From the NCBI GenBank assembly GCA_016711345.1, contig JADJTD010000001.1, positions 992,001 through 1,056,000 of the forward strand: DNA of 64,000 bases, read 5' to 3'. The stretch comes from Chloracidobacterium sp. GTDB lineage: Bacteria; Acidobacteriota; Blastocatellia; Pyrinomonadales; Pyrinomonadaceae. Below the pieces are notes generated by a model. It was not told where the DNA came from. It searched no databases and worked only from the letters and a program-made list of their open reading frames with translations. Within the stretch, counting starts at the first letter, position 1. The number at the start of each line of letters is the position of its first letter. Positions 17,535 through 26,622 of this stretch are shown one piece after another. The position numbers and the translations under genes were made by a program.

Positions 17535-20500
17535 TCAAAATAATTCTATTTTTCCATCGGTAATTGTCAATTTCGGCTCGCCCTCATTGAACATTATTCG
17601 CTCAAACGAAAGTTTTGATACCGATCCGTTAAAACCGATAGACGTAAATCTGAGATTTAGCAGGACACCGTTTTCGTTTATAGGCATCGCTCCGAAGACC
17701 GCAACTCTTAATACCCCGGGTTTCGAAGGGTTAACCATGACGGTGAACCCGCGGCTCGCCGTTCCTGCAACTTCGGCCGGATCAGCATGCGGCTGTATCA
17801 CCGATGGGTCATACCTGAGTTCAAACTCATAGGAGATTATTCCTTTGCTGATCGCTCCTTGAACATTCAATGGCACGAGGATCTCATTGCCGGCTTCCAC
17901 AACAAGACAAGGCAATTCGACAAAAATATTTTCCGGAGCGCTGCCGTCTGCCGGGTGCGAATTATCAATTGGTCGCGGAGCCGGAACGCCCCAACTGCCA
18001 GATACGTCACCCATTAACAATGACGTGTAATTTTCACCTGTAATATTTCCGGCGACCGAAGAATACGTTCTATTCTCGGGGATAAATCTCCATGCGCTGG
18101 TCAACCCGTTTGGGAACGTACTCGCATTTACAAAGCTTGCGATCAGCCCGGCGTCGAACGAATTGACGAGGCCGTTCCCGCTGACGTCGGCGACCTCCAA
18201 CTGAGTGCCCGCTATTCGCTGGATGCCAATGACGTGACGGGCGATCAATGCCGCATCGAATGCAGATATAGCTCCACTCTGATCGTTTTCTCTGATGGGC
18301 GTTATGGTGTAAGAGCCTGACCCGAACCCGCTGATTGAAAAGACGCCGAATGAATCCGTCATTGAGGACACCGGCGGAGTACCTACAGTACTTCGGATCA
18401 TAACATTGTTAACAAACCGCGTCGCCGGCGTCCCGATCGCGTTGCCATATGTAACGACTCCGCTTATCGAACCTGTTGTTCCGTTTGTAATAGTCAAGCT
18501 TCCATTCGTTGTCGATGCCGCCGGATCGCCTTCATTGAACATAAATCCCGGATGAAAAACATTGCTTGGATCGGTGTAATCCGCAAAGGCAAGAGCGGCC
18601 GATTGTCCCGGCGTTCCGACAACATTGAACCTCAATTTTATTAGTGTTCCCGCTCCTGAAAGTGCTGCACCCTGAAATGCTGAAATGACCAGATGTCCAG
18701 CATTGTTGGAATTTGGCGTGATCGACATCGCGCTGCTCAAAGTACCGGTTTGGTCGATCGGCGGCGATGCGGGTTGAATTCTCGCAGGGTCAAAATCAAT
18801 GTTCAGATCGTAAGAAATTATCTCTTGACCAGTAGTGTCTCCGACAGTTATCGGTATCACGACCACGCCAGGAATCGCGTTAACATTCGGCAGCGATACA
18901 GGAATACCGGAAGGCGTTGGGGTTGTCGTCGGCGTATTAGACGGTGCATTCGTCGGCGTGTTTGTAAACGTCGCCGTTTGTGTGAATGTAGCAGCCGGTG
19001 TCGGCGTGAATGTCTGAGTCACAGTTGCCGTCGGTGTAAACGTTTGAGTTGCCGTTGCCGTTGGTGTGAATGTCTGAGTCACCGTCGGAGTCGGTGTAAA
19101 TGTCGCCGTCGCAGTCGGCGTAAACGTTTGAGTTGTCGTCGAAGTCGGTGTGAATGTTTGAGTTGTAGTTGGCGTCAGTGTAAATGTTTGAGTAGCTGTC
19201 GCAGTCGGTGTAAATGCCAGCGTTGCCGTTGGTGTCGGCGTAAACGTTTGAGTTGAGGTAGCTGTCGCCGTAAATGTCTGAGTTGCCGTCGCAGTCGGTG
19301 TGAATGTTTGAGTCGCTGTTATCGTCGGTGTCGCTGTATTCGTAGGTGTAAAGGTCGCCGTCGCTGTTGGTGTCGCTGTATTCGTTGGCGTAAAGGTCGC
19401 CGTCGCTGTATTGGTAGCTGTATTCGTAGGTGTGGCAGTATTGGATGCTGTATTCGTCGGCGTGAATGTCGGAGTTGCCGTGTTGGTCGCCGTATTAAAA
19501 GGCGTATTCGTCGGTGTATTTGACGGCGCGATTGTTGGCGTGTTCGTCGGTGTTCCCCCTCCGCCTTCAAATTCCAATGAACCCTTGTCGCAACCGGAGC
19601 CGACAGGACGCACCGATCCGCGTTGATCGTTGATCACTGTGCTGCCGCATCCGTTCGTTCCCGCTGGGATCGTATTTCTGACCATAGCTCCGGGAATTTG
19701 AGTGAACGTCGGGCCGCCATTATTCGACGGTGCTGACATAACAAGGTCAACGTCCATCACATCGTGTGCCGCCGGAAAATACTGGTCACACGAGTGTTCG
19801 ATATGATTGTAATCGCCCGAAACGACTACTCCGTCAATGTCTATTCCTTCGCCGGTTGTGACCGAATTGTCCGCAAGGATCGAGTTTGACAAAAGAGTGA
19901 CGCCGGACGCATTACGGAAAAAGCCGCCGCCCTCGGTGACCGCAGCGTTTGAAGTTATCGTCGTAAAATTGACATTAAAGACCGTATTTTTTCCCGTGGT
20001 ATAAATGCCAGCGCCGGCAGTAGCGCTGTTGCCGGTTATGGTGGAATTTGTCACGTTCACACGAGCGATACCGGCAGCGGTAGATGAATTTACAATGCCG
20101 CCGCCAATGCTTGCGTTGCCGGGCAGCGCGTTGCCGCTGATCGTCGAGCTATCGATATTGACGGTCGCGCTATGTACAGAGCTCGGGATATTGCCGATGC
20201 CGCCGCCCAGCGCATTTTCGTGAGGAGCGGTGTTGTTGCTGATCGTGGTGTTGATAATGTCGAACGTCGCCGGCCCTTTCAAGGAAGCGATATTTCGAAT
20301 GCCGGCGAAATATCGGCCAGCGGTGTTGCCGCTGACCGTACTGTTCAAAAGCGTTACGCGAGCTTCCTGATTGTAAATGCCACCCGTGTAGCCGCCGTAC
20401 AAACTACTAGTTGTGATCGAAAGATTGTTGTTGATCGTGCAGCCCGTCAGTGTGACTTGAGCATTGATCGCCCTAATAAAGATGCCGCCGCCATAAGTGT

Positions 20501-21257
20501 TGCTGACGGACGATTCCGCCTTATTGCCGGTAACTGTCGTGTTAGAAATATTAGCCGTCTGGCCTGCGACCGCGATGTTATCTTCCGAATCGATCACGAT
20601 ACCGCCGCCTGCCGATGCGGTGCCGGCCAAATTACATCCGGCCTGATTGTTAGTAAAGGCAGAGTTGGTCACCGTCAAATTCGCTTTATTGACAGCAATT
20701 CCGCCTCCGCGGCTTTCCGAAAAATTATTAGTGACAGTTGAATTGTTTAGGGTGAAATTTGCCGTTGCTCCCTCGACTCTGATGCCACCACCGCCTATCG
20801 CAGTGGCTTGCCGGTTAACGCCGTTCCTGATCGTAACGCCGTTGATAGTTACCGCCGTTCCGCCCGCGAGAATGTGAAAGACCCTTTCGTTCGCCGTTTG
20901 AGCAGCCGCATTGGCTTGTATGATGGTCGTCGCAGCCCCGTCGCCGTTGATGGTGATGGGCGATGTAATATCAAAATCGCCGCCCGCATTTGCATTCTCA
21001 TTTGCCGCCGCGAGCGTCTCAGTATAAGTTCCTGCCGGAAGTGTAATGATGTCCGCACCGGCCAGTGCATTTGCCTCCGTGATCGCCGCTCTAAGCGTGC
21101 AGATACCATTTCCCGCAGCAGTTTCACAAACACCGTTTCCCGGCGCTACATCCTGAGCATCATTTTGGGCGTTAACTACAAATGTTGCGGCATTCACATT
21201 TACCGAAAACGCCGCCATCGCAGCCGCAAACACGGCCACAGCAAACATCGATCGCAT
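17535..21257 (-). CDS. Giant secreted beta-helix protein with Thr/Pro linker, two cohesin-like domains and a dockerin
   Basis: About 1240 residues. After a signal peptide (FAVAVFAAAMAAFSVNVNA) comes a CSLREA-type start (CTLRAAITEANALAGADIIT) and a right-handed parallel beta-helix of many Asn-rich coils (LNNSTVTNNFSESRGGGIAV). A ~215-residue Thr/Pro linker follows, then cohesin-like domain 1 (EIISYDLNIDFDPARIQP), a short beta domain, two dockerin-type repeats (DVSGNGLVNSFDAGLIASFV has the canonical calcium loop), and cohesin-like domain 2 (GIISYEFELRYDPSVIQP) ending IELF. The beta-helix fold suggests adhesion or polysaccharide binding, but no catalytic residues are evident. The ATG at 21257 puts the signal peptide at the N-terminus. 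An in-frame ATG at 21344 would add 29 residues, and neither has a strong ribosome site. Confidence 0.82.
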   Translation of the reverse strand: MRSMFAVAVFAAAMAAFSVNVNAATFVVNAQNDAQDVAPGNGVCETAAGNGICTLRAAITEANALAGADIITLPAGTYTETLAAANENANAGGDFDITSPITINGDGAATTIIQANAAAQTANERVFHILAGGTAVTINGVTIRNGVNRQATAIGGGGIRVEGATANFTLNNSTVTNNFSESRGGGIAVNKANLTVTNSAFTNNQAGCNLAGTASAGGGIVIDSEDNIAVAGQTANISNTTVTGNKAESSVSNTYGGGIFIRAINAQVTLTGCTINNNLSITTSSLYGGYTGGIYNQEARVTLLNSTVSGNTAGRYFAGIRNIASLKGPATFDIINTTISNNTAPHENALGGGIGNIPSSVHSATVNIDSSTISGNALPGNASIGGGIVNSSTAAGIARVNVTNSTITGNSATAGAGIYTTGKNTVFNVNFTTITSNAAVTEGGGFFRNASGVTLLSNSILADNSVTTGEGIDIDGVVVSGDYNHIEHSCDQYFPAAHDVMDVDLVMSAPSNNGGPTFTQIPGAMVRNTIPAGTNGCGSTVINDQRGSVRPVGSGCDKGSLEFEGGGGTPTNTPTIAPSNTPTNTPFNTATNTATPTFTPTNTASNTATPTNTATNTATATFTPTNTATPTATATFTPTNTATPTITATQTFTPTATATQTFTATATSTQTFTPTPTATLAFTPTATATQTFTLTPTTTQTFTPTSTTTQTFTPTATATFTPTPTVTQTFTPTATATQTFTPTATVTQTFTPTPAATFTQTATFTNTPTNAPSNTPTTTPTPSGIPVSLPNVNAIPGVVVIPITVGDTTGQEIISYDLNIDFDPARIQPASPPIDQTGTLSSAMSITPNSNNAGHLVISAFQGAALSGAGTLIKLRFNVVGTPGQSAALAFADYTDPSNVFHPGFMFNEGDPAASTTNGSLTITNGTTGSISGVVTYGNAIGTPATRFVNNVMIRSTVGTPPVSSMTDSFGVFSISGFGSGSYTITPIRENDQSGAISAFDAALIARHVIGIQRIAGTQLEVADVSGNGLVNSFDAGLIASFVNASTFPNGLTSAWRFIPENRTYSSVAGNITGENYTSLLMGDVSGSWGVPAPRPIDNSHPADGSAPENIFVELPCLVVEAGNEILVPLNVQGAISKGIISYEFELRYDPSVIQPHADPAEVAGTASRGFTVMVNPSKPGVLRVAVFGAMPINENGVLLNLRFTSIGFNGSVSKLSFERIMFNEGEPKLTITDGKIELF
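18905..19560 (-). repeat. Tandem coding repeat for a Thr/Pro-rich linker
   Basis: Degenerate tandem units of about 30 bp encode ten-residue blocks such as TATATQTFTP and shorter TPTNTA blocks, ~215 residues in all. On the opposite strand the array reads as long Arg/Cys/Ser-rich frames, which are artefacts. The array is prone to slippage and assembly collapse, so its length may not be exact. Confidence 0.85.
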
Positions 21258-21543
21258 TTTCGCAAAATGGCGAACATACAACGGCCCGAAACAAAAGTGC
21301 CGGTGAAAATAAGGACAGTCCGCGGATTTAAGGTTAAACTTCATACCGATCGAGCTTCGTTTGCGTTACTCGAAAGATACAATTCACGCTCGACAGAAGA
21401 GCCTTAACAAGCTCGAAATACAAAGCGGGAACGATAGGTCTGAGAAACGTAAACTTTCAAATAGCTTACTCCCGCAAATCATCTTTTGCAAACAAAATCC
21501 CAGAAAGCACAACGCAAACACGCACATCGCCACAGGTACCCGC

Positions 21544-21619
21544 TTATGCAGAAGCCTGCACGTCAGTAAGGGCATTCTTATGCAAAAGCCCGCACGTAAG
21601 TAAGGGCGATACACTCAAC
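21544..21619 (+). repeat. Two tandem copies of a REP-like GCCCGCACGT...GTAAGGGC element
   Basis: Copy 1 (21544-21574) and copy 2 (21578-21619) share TTATGCANAAGCC, GCACGT and AGTAAGGGC. The GCCC/GGGC arms make each a small hairpin. A third copy lies at 37449-37488. They occupy the 446-bp gap between the two cohesin-protein genes, in which I see no gene. Confidence 0.7.
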
Positions 21620-21693
21620 ATCGAATATACCGCCCTTCTCATATACTCTAACAAGTCCGAACCGGAAGCGATAGCGACTGGGTTTCCCGATTC

Positions 21694-21728
21694 TTCTCAG
21701 TTCTCAGTTCTCAATTCTCAGTTCTCCA
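21694..21728 (+). repeat. Seven-base tandem repeat overlapping the 3' end of a cohesin gene
   Basis: Five heptamers (TTCTCAG, TTCTCAG, TTCTCAA, TTCTCAG, TTCTCCA). On the minus strand they encode the last residues GELRIEN and the stop of the large cohesin protein, whose paralogues end in IELF instead. Confidence 0.85.
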
Positions 21729-24700
21729 TTGATCACTGTCACCCGCGACTCGCCCTCGTTGAATATCAAATTCTCAAATTTTAAATCTGAAATTGATCCA
21801 ACACCACCGACAGCCGCGAACCTCAAATTCAACAACACACCATCGCCATCTATCGGATAAGCCCCGTAAACAACAACCCGCAAGAGCCCCGGCTCATATG
21901 GATTTGTCACCACCGAAAGCCCGCGGCTGATCGTGTCTTTAACATCAACCACATCCCCAACCGGCTGCATCACCGAAGGATCATATCGCAGATCAAACTC
22001 ATAAGAAATCACTCCCTTGCCCTCAATGTCCTGAACATTGACCGGAACAACAATCTCTTTGTCCGCAGCAGACACAACAGACTGAGCCATAACCACAATA
22101 GGATTTTGTGTTTTGTCTTCACGGTTCACTATCCACTGTCCACTGCCCACTGTTCCCGGCCTCGCCGCAGTCGGATTCCAGTTGCCTGTGACTTCGCCGA
22201 CAAGAATTCCAATAAAGTCTTGTCCGGTCGGATTGCCGATCGGGTCAGCGTAGCTTCGAGTCGTCGGTGATGCTCCGATCGGGAACGTCGGTTGTGAAAC
22301 GTCAGGCACGAAAAATCTCCATTGGTTCGTCAGCCCGATTGGCGGACCGAGAGCCGCCACAAATCTTGCAAGCTGTGCAGCATCAGTTGACGACAGCGCT
22401 CCGTTATTGGTCACATCAGCAGCGATTTTCTGACGGTCGTTGGTGATAAACAAGTTTCCCGAAACATGCTGAGCAATCCTGGCCGCATCGGCTGACGAGA
22501 CACCGTTCTGCCCGGTTGTCTTCGACAGCGAAACGGTGTAGGAACCTGATCCAAATCCGGTCAGCGTATATTGTCCCGCAGTTCCGCCGGGAGCTGCGGT
22601 GTTCGTCGAAACAAGAACCGAACCCGTTCCCGTCACCTGTGCGTTCGAAATAAACTTCGTAGTCGGCGATGCCGGATTGCCATACGTCACGGTTCCGGAG
22701 ACAGTTACAGACGACGGCGTAGGAGTTGACGTCGCGGTCGATGTTGGAGTTGAAGTCTGCGTAGCTGTCGCGGCGGGACAACTGCTGCCGTTCACGCTCA
22801 TAACAAAGTGTATGTCTGGGTAAATGTTCGTGAGGTCGGTCGTGTTGTTAAAGACACCACAGTTCGGAGAGTTAAAATAACTCGGCCCTGTCTGAGCAAA
22901 GGCATTGGCACCGATAAATATCCTATGTCCGTCTGCGACGCCGCTTGGCGTAAATACTTCCATTATCAACTGCGAAGTTCCCGCAGGAAAACTCGCAGAG
23001 ATCGGAGCGGTTAAAACCGTGCCCACCTGATCGGCGACCTGAACGGTCGTCGTCGCTAACTGGCTCCGTGTTCCATTTGGAAAAGTTCCTGATGTCTGTG
23101 CATAAAGCCGAACAATCACCGGCTGTGTCGTTCCCTCTCCCGCCGCATTTGCCAACTCGATGCCAAATGAAACTGACGCGACATTATACACATCTGTCGG
23201 CTGAACACCAAAACTTGACAGCGTAAATGCACGCCAAAAACTATTATCGTTATGAAAGGTGCCGCCGCAGTATATCCCGCCGTTCTCAGTAACGACTTGT
23301 CGTTTTGACTGCGTAATCGTAGTCGCGCAACTAGGCGATGGCCCCATTGTCGGAGTCGGCAGCGGCGTTCCGATAAAAACCTCGACCGCGCCTTTGTCGC
23401 ATCCCGCTCCAAACGGGCGGACGTATCCACGTTGATCGTAAATGACCGGATTCCCACAGCCGTTCACTCCTGCAGGGATCGTATCTCTTGCCACCAAGCC
23501 GGGAATCTGTGTTTGCGTGCTGCCGCCGTTGTTTCCGAGCGCACCCATTGCCGGGTCGCCCTGAACATCATGTGCCGCCGGAGTGAAGCTAGGTGCCGAT
23601 TCGTATTGGTTATAGCCAACCGATACGACCGAACCAAAAATATCGCCGTTTGCTGTCGAAGCCGTGTTGTCGGCAACTATCGAGTTCGACAAAAATGTCG
23701 AACCGGCTCCGCCATTCGGCCCGATGCCGCCGGCGTCACCAACTGCAGTGTTTGAGGTGATCGTAGAGAAATCAATAAAGCAGGTAGCGGGCGATTGTTC
23801 GGTATAGATTCCGGCGGCGTCATGTGCGCTGTTTCCGGTTATCGTGGAATTTGTTATATCCAGCACGGCCGCACCGTTCGCTACGCGAAAATTGTTGAAT
23901 CCGCCTCCTATGCTGGTTGCTCCGGTCAAAGTATTTCCGCTGATCGTTGAACGCTCAACCGTCACTGTCGCATTGAACGCATCGCCGGAAATATTAGTGA
24001 TCCCGCCGCCCTGTGCATCTGCTGCGGCTGAGGTGTTATTGCTAACCGTGCTGTTAATAATGGTGAGGTTCGCTTCGGCTTGTGTACTAGACAGGTTTCG
24101 GATACCGACGTGATAACGGTTGGACGTATTTCCGCTGACCGAACTGTTTATGATGGCCATGTTCGCTTGCTGGTTAGCGATTCCACCAGCATAGCCGCCC
24201 TTCGCAGGATCGTCTGAAGTCGAACTCGAAAGATTGTTGTCGATCGTGCAGCCGTTGATCGTTATCGCGGCACCGACGGCACGGACTACCATGCCTCCGC
24301 CAAAAGTGTTGTTGGCGGACGATTGGACGGTGTTATTGTTGATAGCAGTGTTTGTAATTGTCGCCGTTTGGCCAGCAACTGCCACATTGTCCTGAGAATC
24401 GATCCAAATACCACCGGCTCCGTTGGAAGCGTCCGCAATGGAGCTTCCCGCCAGGTTGCCGGTGAACGTGCAGCCGGTAACGGTCAGTTTGCCTTTGTTT
24501 ATAAGCAGTCCGCCGCCGCGGCTTTCCGCAACATTGTCCTTAACAACAGAGTTGGTGAGAGTGAAATTTATGCCTGCGTCCGAATTAGGATCGGTCCCGC
24601 CGAAACCGACCTTGATGCCGCCGCCGCGTCCGCCGTCGGTTGAAGCCAGCGCCTTACCGTTCTGTATCGTCACGCCGTTTAACACAACCTCAGTCGCTCC

Positions 24701-26461
24701 TTCGCCAAGAACGTGGAACACCCTTTCGGTCGCAGTGTTCGATACGGCATTCGACTGAATGATAGTCGTTCCCGCACCGGCGCCGTTGATCGTTATCCGG
24801 GATGTGATGTCAAAGTCGCCTCCAAGATTGGCGTCTTCGTCGGCGGCCACAAGAGTTTGAGTGTAGATTCCTGCCGGCAGTGTAATAACACGACCGCCAT
24901 AAAAGTTTGCCTCCCCGTTGACTTCCGAGATCGCTGCCCTAAGCGAGCACATCCCTCCCGCATCGGCACAAATTCCGTCGCCGATGGCTACGTCTTGGGT
25001 ATCCACTGTCGTATTTACGACAAAAGGTGAAGGTGTCGGGCCGCCTGGTATCGACAATCTGTATTTGGTAAAACTTGACGATATTACGTTGTCGGCCCTG
25101 ATGGTGAAATTATAAATGCCGCCCGCCGTCGGCGTACCGCTTAGGACGATCGTCGCATTTGGGACAAAATTTGAGTTCAACGTTATGCCGGGCGGCAATG
25201 CTCCGCTCGTAACCGACCATGAGAATGTAGATGTGCTCGGAATGAGTTGGAAAGAATACGGAGTGTTCAACGTCCCGCCGGGAAGTATTGCGACGTAAGA
25301 GCTGTTGACTTCGAATGCTCCCTTGTCAACATTGCCGACTCGGGCAACTCCGCGTTGGTCGGTTGCAGATGCTCCCGTAGAGGTTCCCGAGTTGATTGCC
25401 GGCGAAGGGTTTGGCGGATTGCTTTGCAAAGTATGCGTCAGTGTTTTGCCGCCGTAAAAACCGAGCGGCGCAAGCATGACAAGGGACGATCCATTAATTG
25501 GCCCCGTCTGATCGCCTGTGGCGTCAAATCCGTTTGTCCCGTCCGTTTCGCCGATCAGGTTGTATCCCAGCGAGTTGAATACGCCGGAAACATCGCGAAA
25601 GCTGCTGTCATTCGACAAATTTCCGGCGATGATCGAGTTGCTGATGTTGAACGTGCCCGTGTTGGTCAAGCCGCCGGCAAAGGGTCCGCCGTAGTTCTCC
25701 GTGACTGTGAGGTTGGTCGCCGTGACCGTGCCGCTATTATTAATGCCGCCGCCGCCAAACGACGAATTGTCTGAAAGAGTGACGTTCGTCAGATTTAATA
25801 CACCGCCGGCAGCGCATCTGATCGCCGCGTTCGGGCCGAAATTCGCATTGTCGTAAAGCGCGGAATTGGTAAGCGACAAATTTCCGCCTGAAGTGATCGT
25901 AACCGTCGCATCGCCGTTACTTCCGCTGGTGCGCGTGAAATTTAGGCTGTTGACGCTAAGATTTACTCCGCTGCCCACACCAAAAATTTGAGGCACACTG
26001 CCGCCGCCGCTCAGGGTGATCGAATTGGCTGCGACTCCGCCGTCGATCATCGTCAGTTGGCCGCCATCGGCCGCCGGAGCGATCAGGCTCGTCAACGTGA
26101 TAGTACAAAATGTCACATTGCATCCCGTATCGGCTACCGGGATGTTAAAGATGATCGTATCGGCCTGGCCGTTGCTGTCCGCCACATCGAGAGCCTCGCG
26201 CAAAGAGCAATCCGCATCGCACACACCGTCGTTGGTGTCTGCGGTCTTCGTAACCGTCAGGATCGCTGTCGTAGAGGCGATGATACTATTCGTTGCCGAC
26301 AAGTCTTCATCGGCGGTCGCAGCCTGAATAGCCTTCAGAGACTTCGCAGGCCCAAAAGATTGCCCATTTGTGACGACATTTGCCGCAGCAAAAACTACAG
26401 CCACAGCGGCCATCAGAAATAAAAAATGTAAATAACGCAGAAATGTTGACATGTACAGCAT
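21704..26461 (-). CDS. Giant secreted protein: two beta-helix domains, Ig-like domain, dockerin and cohesin tail
   Basis: A 1585-residue exported protein. Signal peptide FLRYLHFLFLMAAVAVVFAA is followed by beta-helix 1 with the CSLREA motif (CDADCSLREALDVADSNGQA). A putative Ig domain comes next (TLNTPYSFQLIPSTSTFSW, ALPPGITLN), then beta-helix 2 (CSLRAAISEVNGEANFYGG) with many NSTVSNNTS-type coils. A beta-sandwich of ~180 residues (FWRAFTLSSFGVQPTDVYNV) leads to a short Thr/Ser/Pro linker, a short beta domain (VSGTVTYGNPASPTTKF), dockerin-type repeats (DVTNNGALSSTDAAQLARFV) and a cohesin-like domain (GVISYEFDLRYDPSVMQP). It is probably surface-displayed. An AAGGAG site precedes the ATG. Seven-base repeats lie in frame at 22127-22154 and form the extreme C-terminus. 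Confidence 0.83.
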   Translation of the reverse strand: MLYMSTFLRYLHFLFLMAAVAVVFAAANVVTNGQSFGPAKSLKAIQAATADEDLSATNSIIASTTAILTVTKTADTNDGVCDADCSLREALDVADSNGQADTIIFNIPVADTGCNVTFCTITLTSLIAPAADGGQLTMIDGGVAANSITLSGGGSVPQIFGVGSGVNLSVNSLNFTRTSGSNGDATVTITSGGNLSLTNSALYDNANFGPNAAIRCAAGGVLNLTNVTLSDNSSFGGGGINNSGTVTATNLTVTENYGGPFAGGLTNTGTFNISNSIIAGNLSNDSSFRDVSGVFNSLGYNLIGETDGTNGFDATGDQTGPINGSSLVMLAPLGFYGGKTLTHTLQSNPPNPSPAINSGTSTGASATDQRGVARVGNVDKGAFEVNSSYVAILPGGTLNTPYSFQLIPSTSTFSWSVTSGALPPGITLNSNFVPNATIVLSGTPTAGGIYNFTIRADNVISSSFTKYRLSIPGGPTPSPFVVNTTVDTQDVAIGDGICADAGGMCSLRAAISEVNGEANFYGGRVITLPAGIYTQTLVAADEDANLGGDFDITSRITINGAGAGTTIIQSNAVSNTATERVFHVLGEGATEVVLNGVTIQNGKALASTDGGRGGGIKVGFGGTDPNSDAGINFTLTNSVVKDNVAESRGGGLLINKGKLTVTGCTFTGNLAGSSIADASNGAGGIWIDSQDNVAVAGQTATITNTAINNNTVQSSANNTFGGGMVVRAVGAAITINGCTIDNNLSSSTSDDPAKGGYAGGIANQQANMAIINSSVSGNTSNRYHVGIRNLSSTQAEANLTIINSTVSNNTSAAADAQGGGITNISGDAFNATVTVERSTISGNTLTGATSIGGGFNNFRVANGAAVLDITNSTITGNSAHDAAGIYTEQSPATCFIDFSTITSNTAVGDAGGIGPNGGAGSTFLSNSIVADNTASTANGDIFGSVVSVGYNQYESAPSFTPAAHDVQGDPAMGALGNNGGSTQTQIPGLVARDTIPAGVNGCGNPVIYDQRGYVRPFGAGCDKGAVEVFIGTPLPTPTMGPSPSCATTITQSKRQVVTENGGIYCGGTFHNDNSFWRAFTLSSFGVQPTDVYNVASVSFGIELANAAGEGTTQPVIVRLYAQTSGTFPNGTRSQLATTTVQVADQVGTVLTAPISASFPAGTSQLIMEVFTPSGVADGHRIFIGANAFAQTGPSYFNSPNCGVFNNTTDLTNIYPDIHFVMSVNGSSCPAATATQTSTPTSTATSTPTPSSVTVSGTVTYGNPASPTTKFISNAQVTGTGSVLVSTNTAAPGGTAGQYTLTGFGSGSYTVSLSKTTGQNGVSSADAARIAQHVSGNLFITNDRQKIAADVTNNGALSSTDAAQLARFVAALGPPIGLTNQWRFFVPDVSQPTFPIGASPTTRSYADPIGNPTGQDFIGILVGEVTGNWNPTAARPGTVGSGQWIVNREDKTQNPIVVMAQSVVSAADKEIVVPVNVQDIEGKGVISYEFDLRYDPSVMQPVGDVVDVKDTISRGLSVVTNPYEPGLLRVVVYGAYPIDGDGVLLNLRFAAVGGVGSISDLKFENLIFNEGESRVTVINGELRIEN
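22127..22154 (+). repeat. Seven-base tandem repeat inside the giant cohesin gene
   Basis: Four heptamers (CACTATC, CACTGTC, CACTGCC, CACTGTT) in frame. They encode part of GTVGSGQWIVNRED, in the connector between the dockerin and cohesin modules, which is a place that tolerates insertions. Confidence 0.8.
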
Positions 26462-26622
26462 TGACGAATCTCCTTCGCGACTTTTGATTGTAATCTATAA
26501 AAAATAGGTCCTCTACCTAAAAAAACGGAATTTACGTCCCAAATGGGGCACCCGCGGCCAAAATAAATCTGTCAACCGGGCCGCATTTCCCTAAATATTT
26601 TTGACCAGCCATCGGAAAAATA

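Noticed and set aside
18905..19560. Possible CRISPR-like array
   Set aside because: The units are contiguous and degenerate with no unique spacers, and they are read in frame as a Thr/Pro linker.
18693..19626. Long plus-strand frames rich in Arg, Cys and Ser (up to 187 residues) opposite the Thr/Pro linker
   Set aside because: They are the antisense of the tandem linker repeat. They have no start signals, and their composition is a direct product of the repeat.
20172..21407. Several plus-strand frames of 72-199 residues opposite the beta-helix genes
   Set aside because: They are shadows of the minus-strand beta-helix coding sequence, without ribosome sites or recognisable domains.
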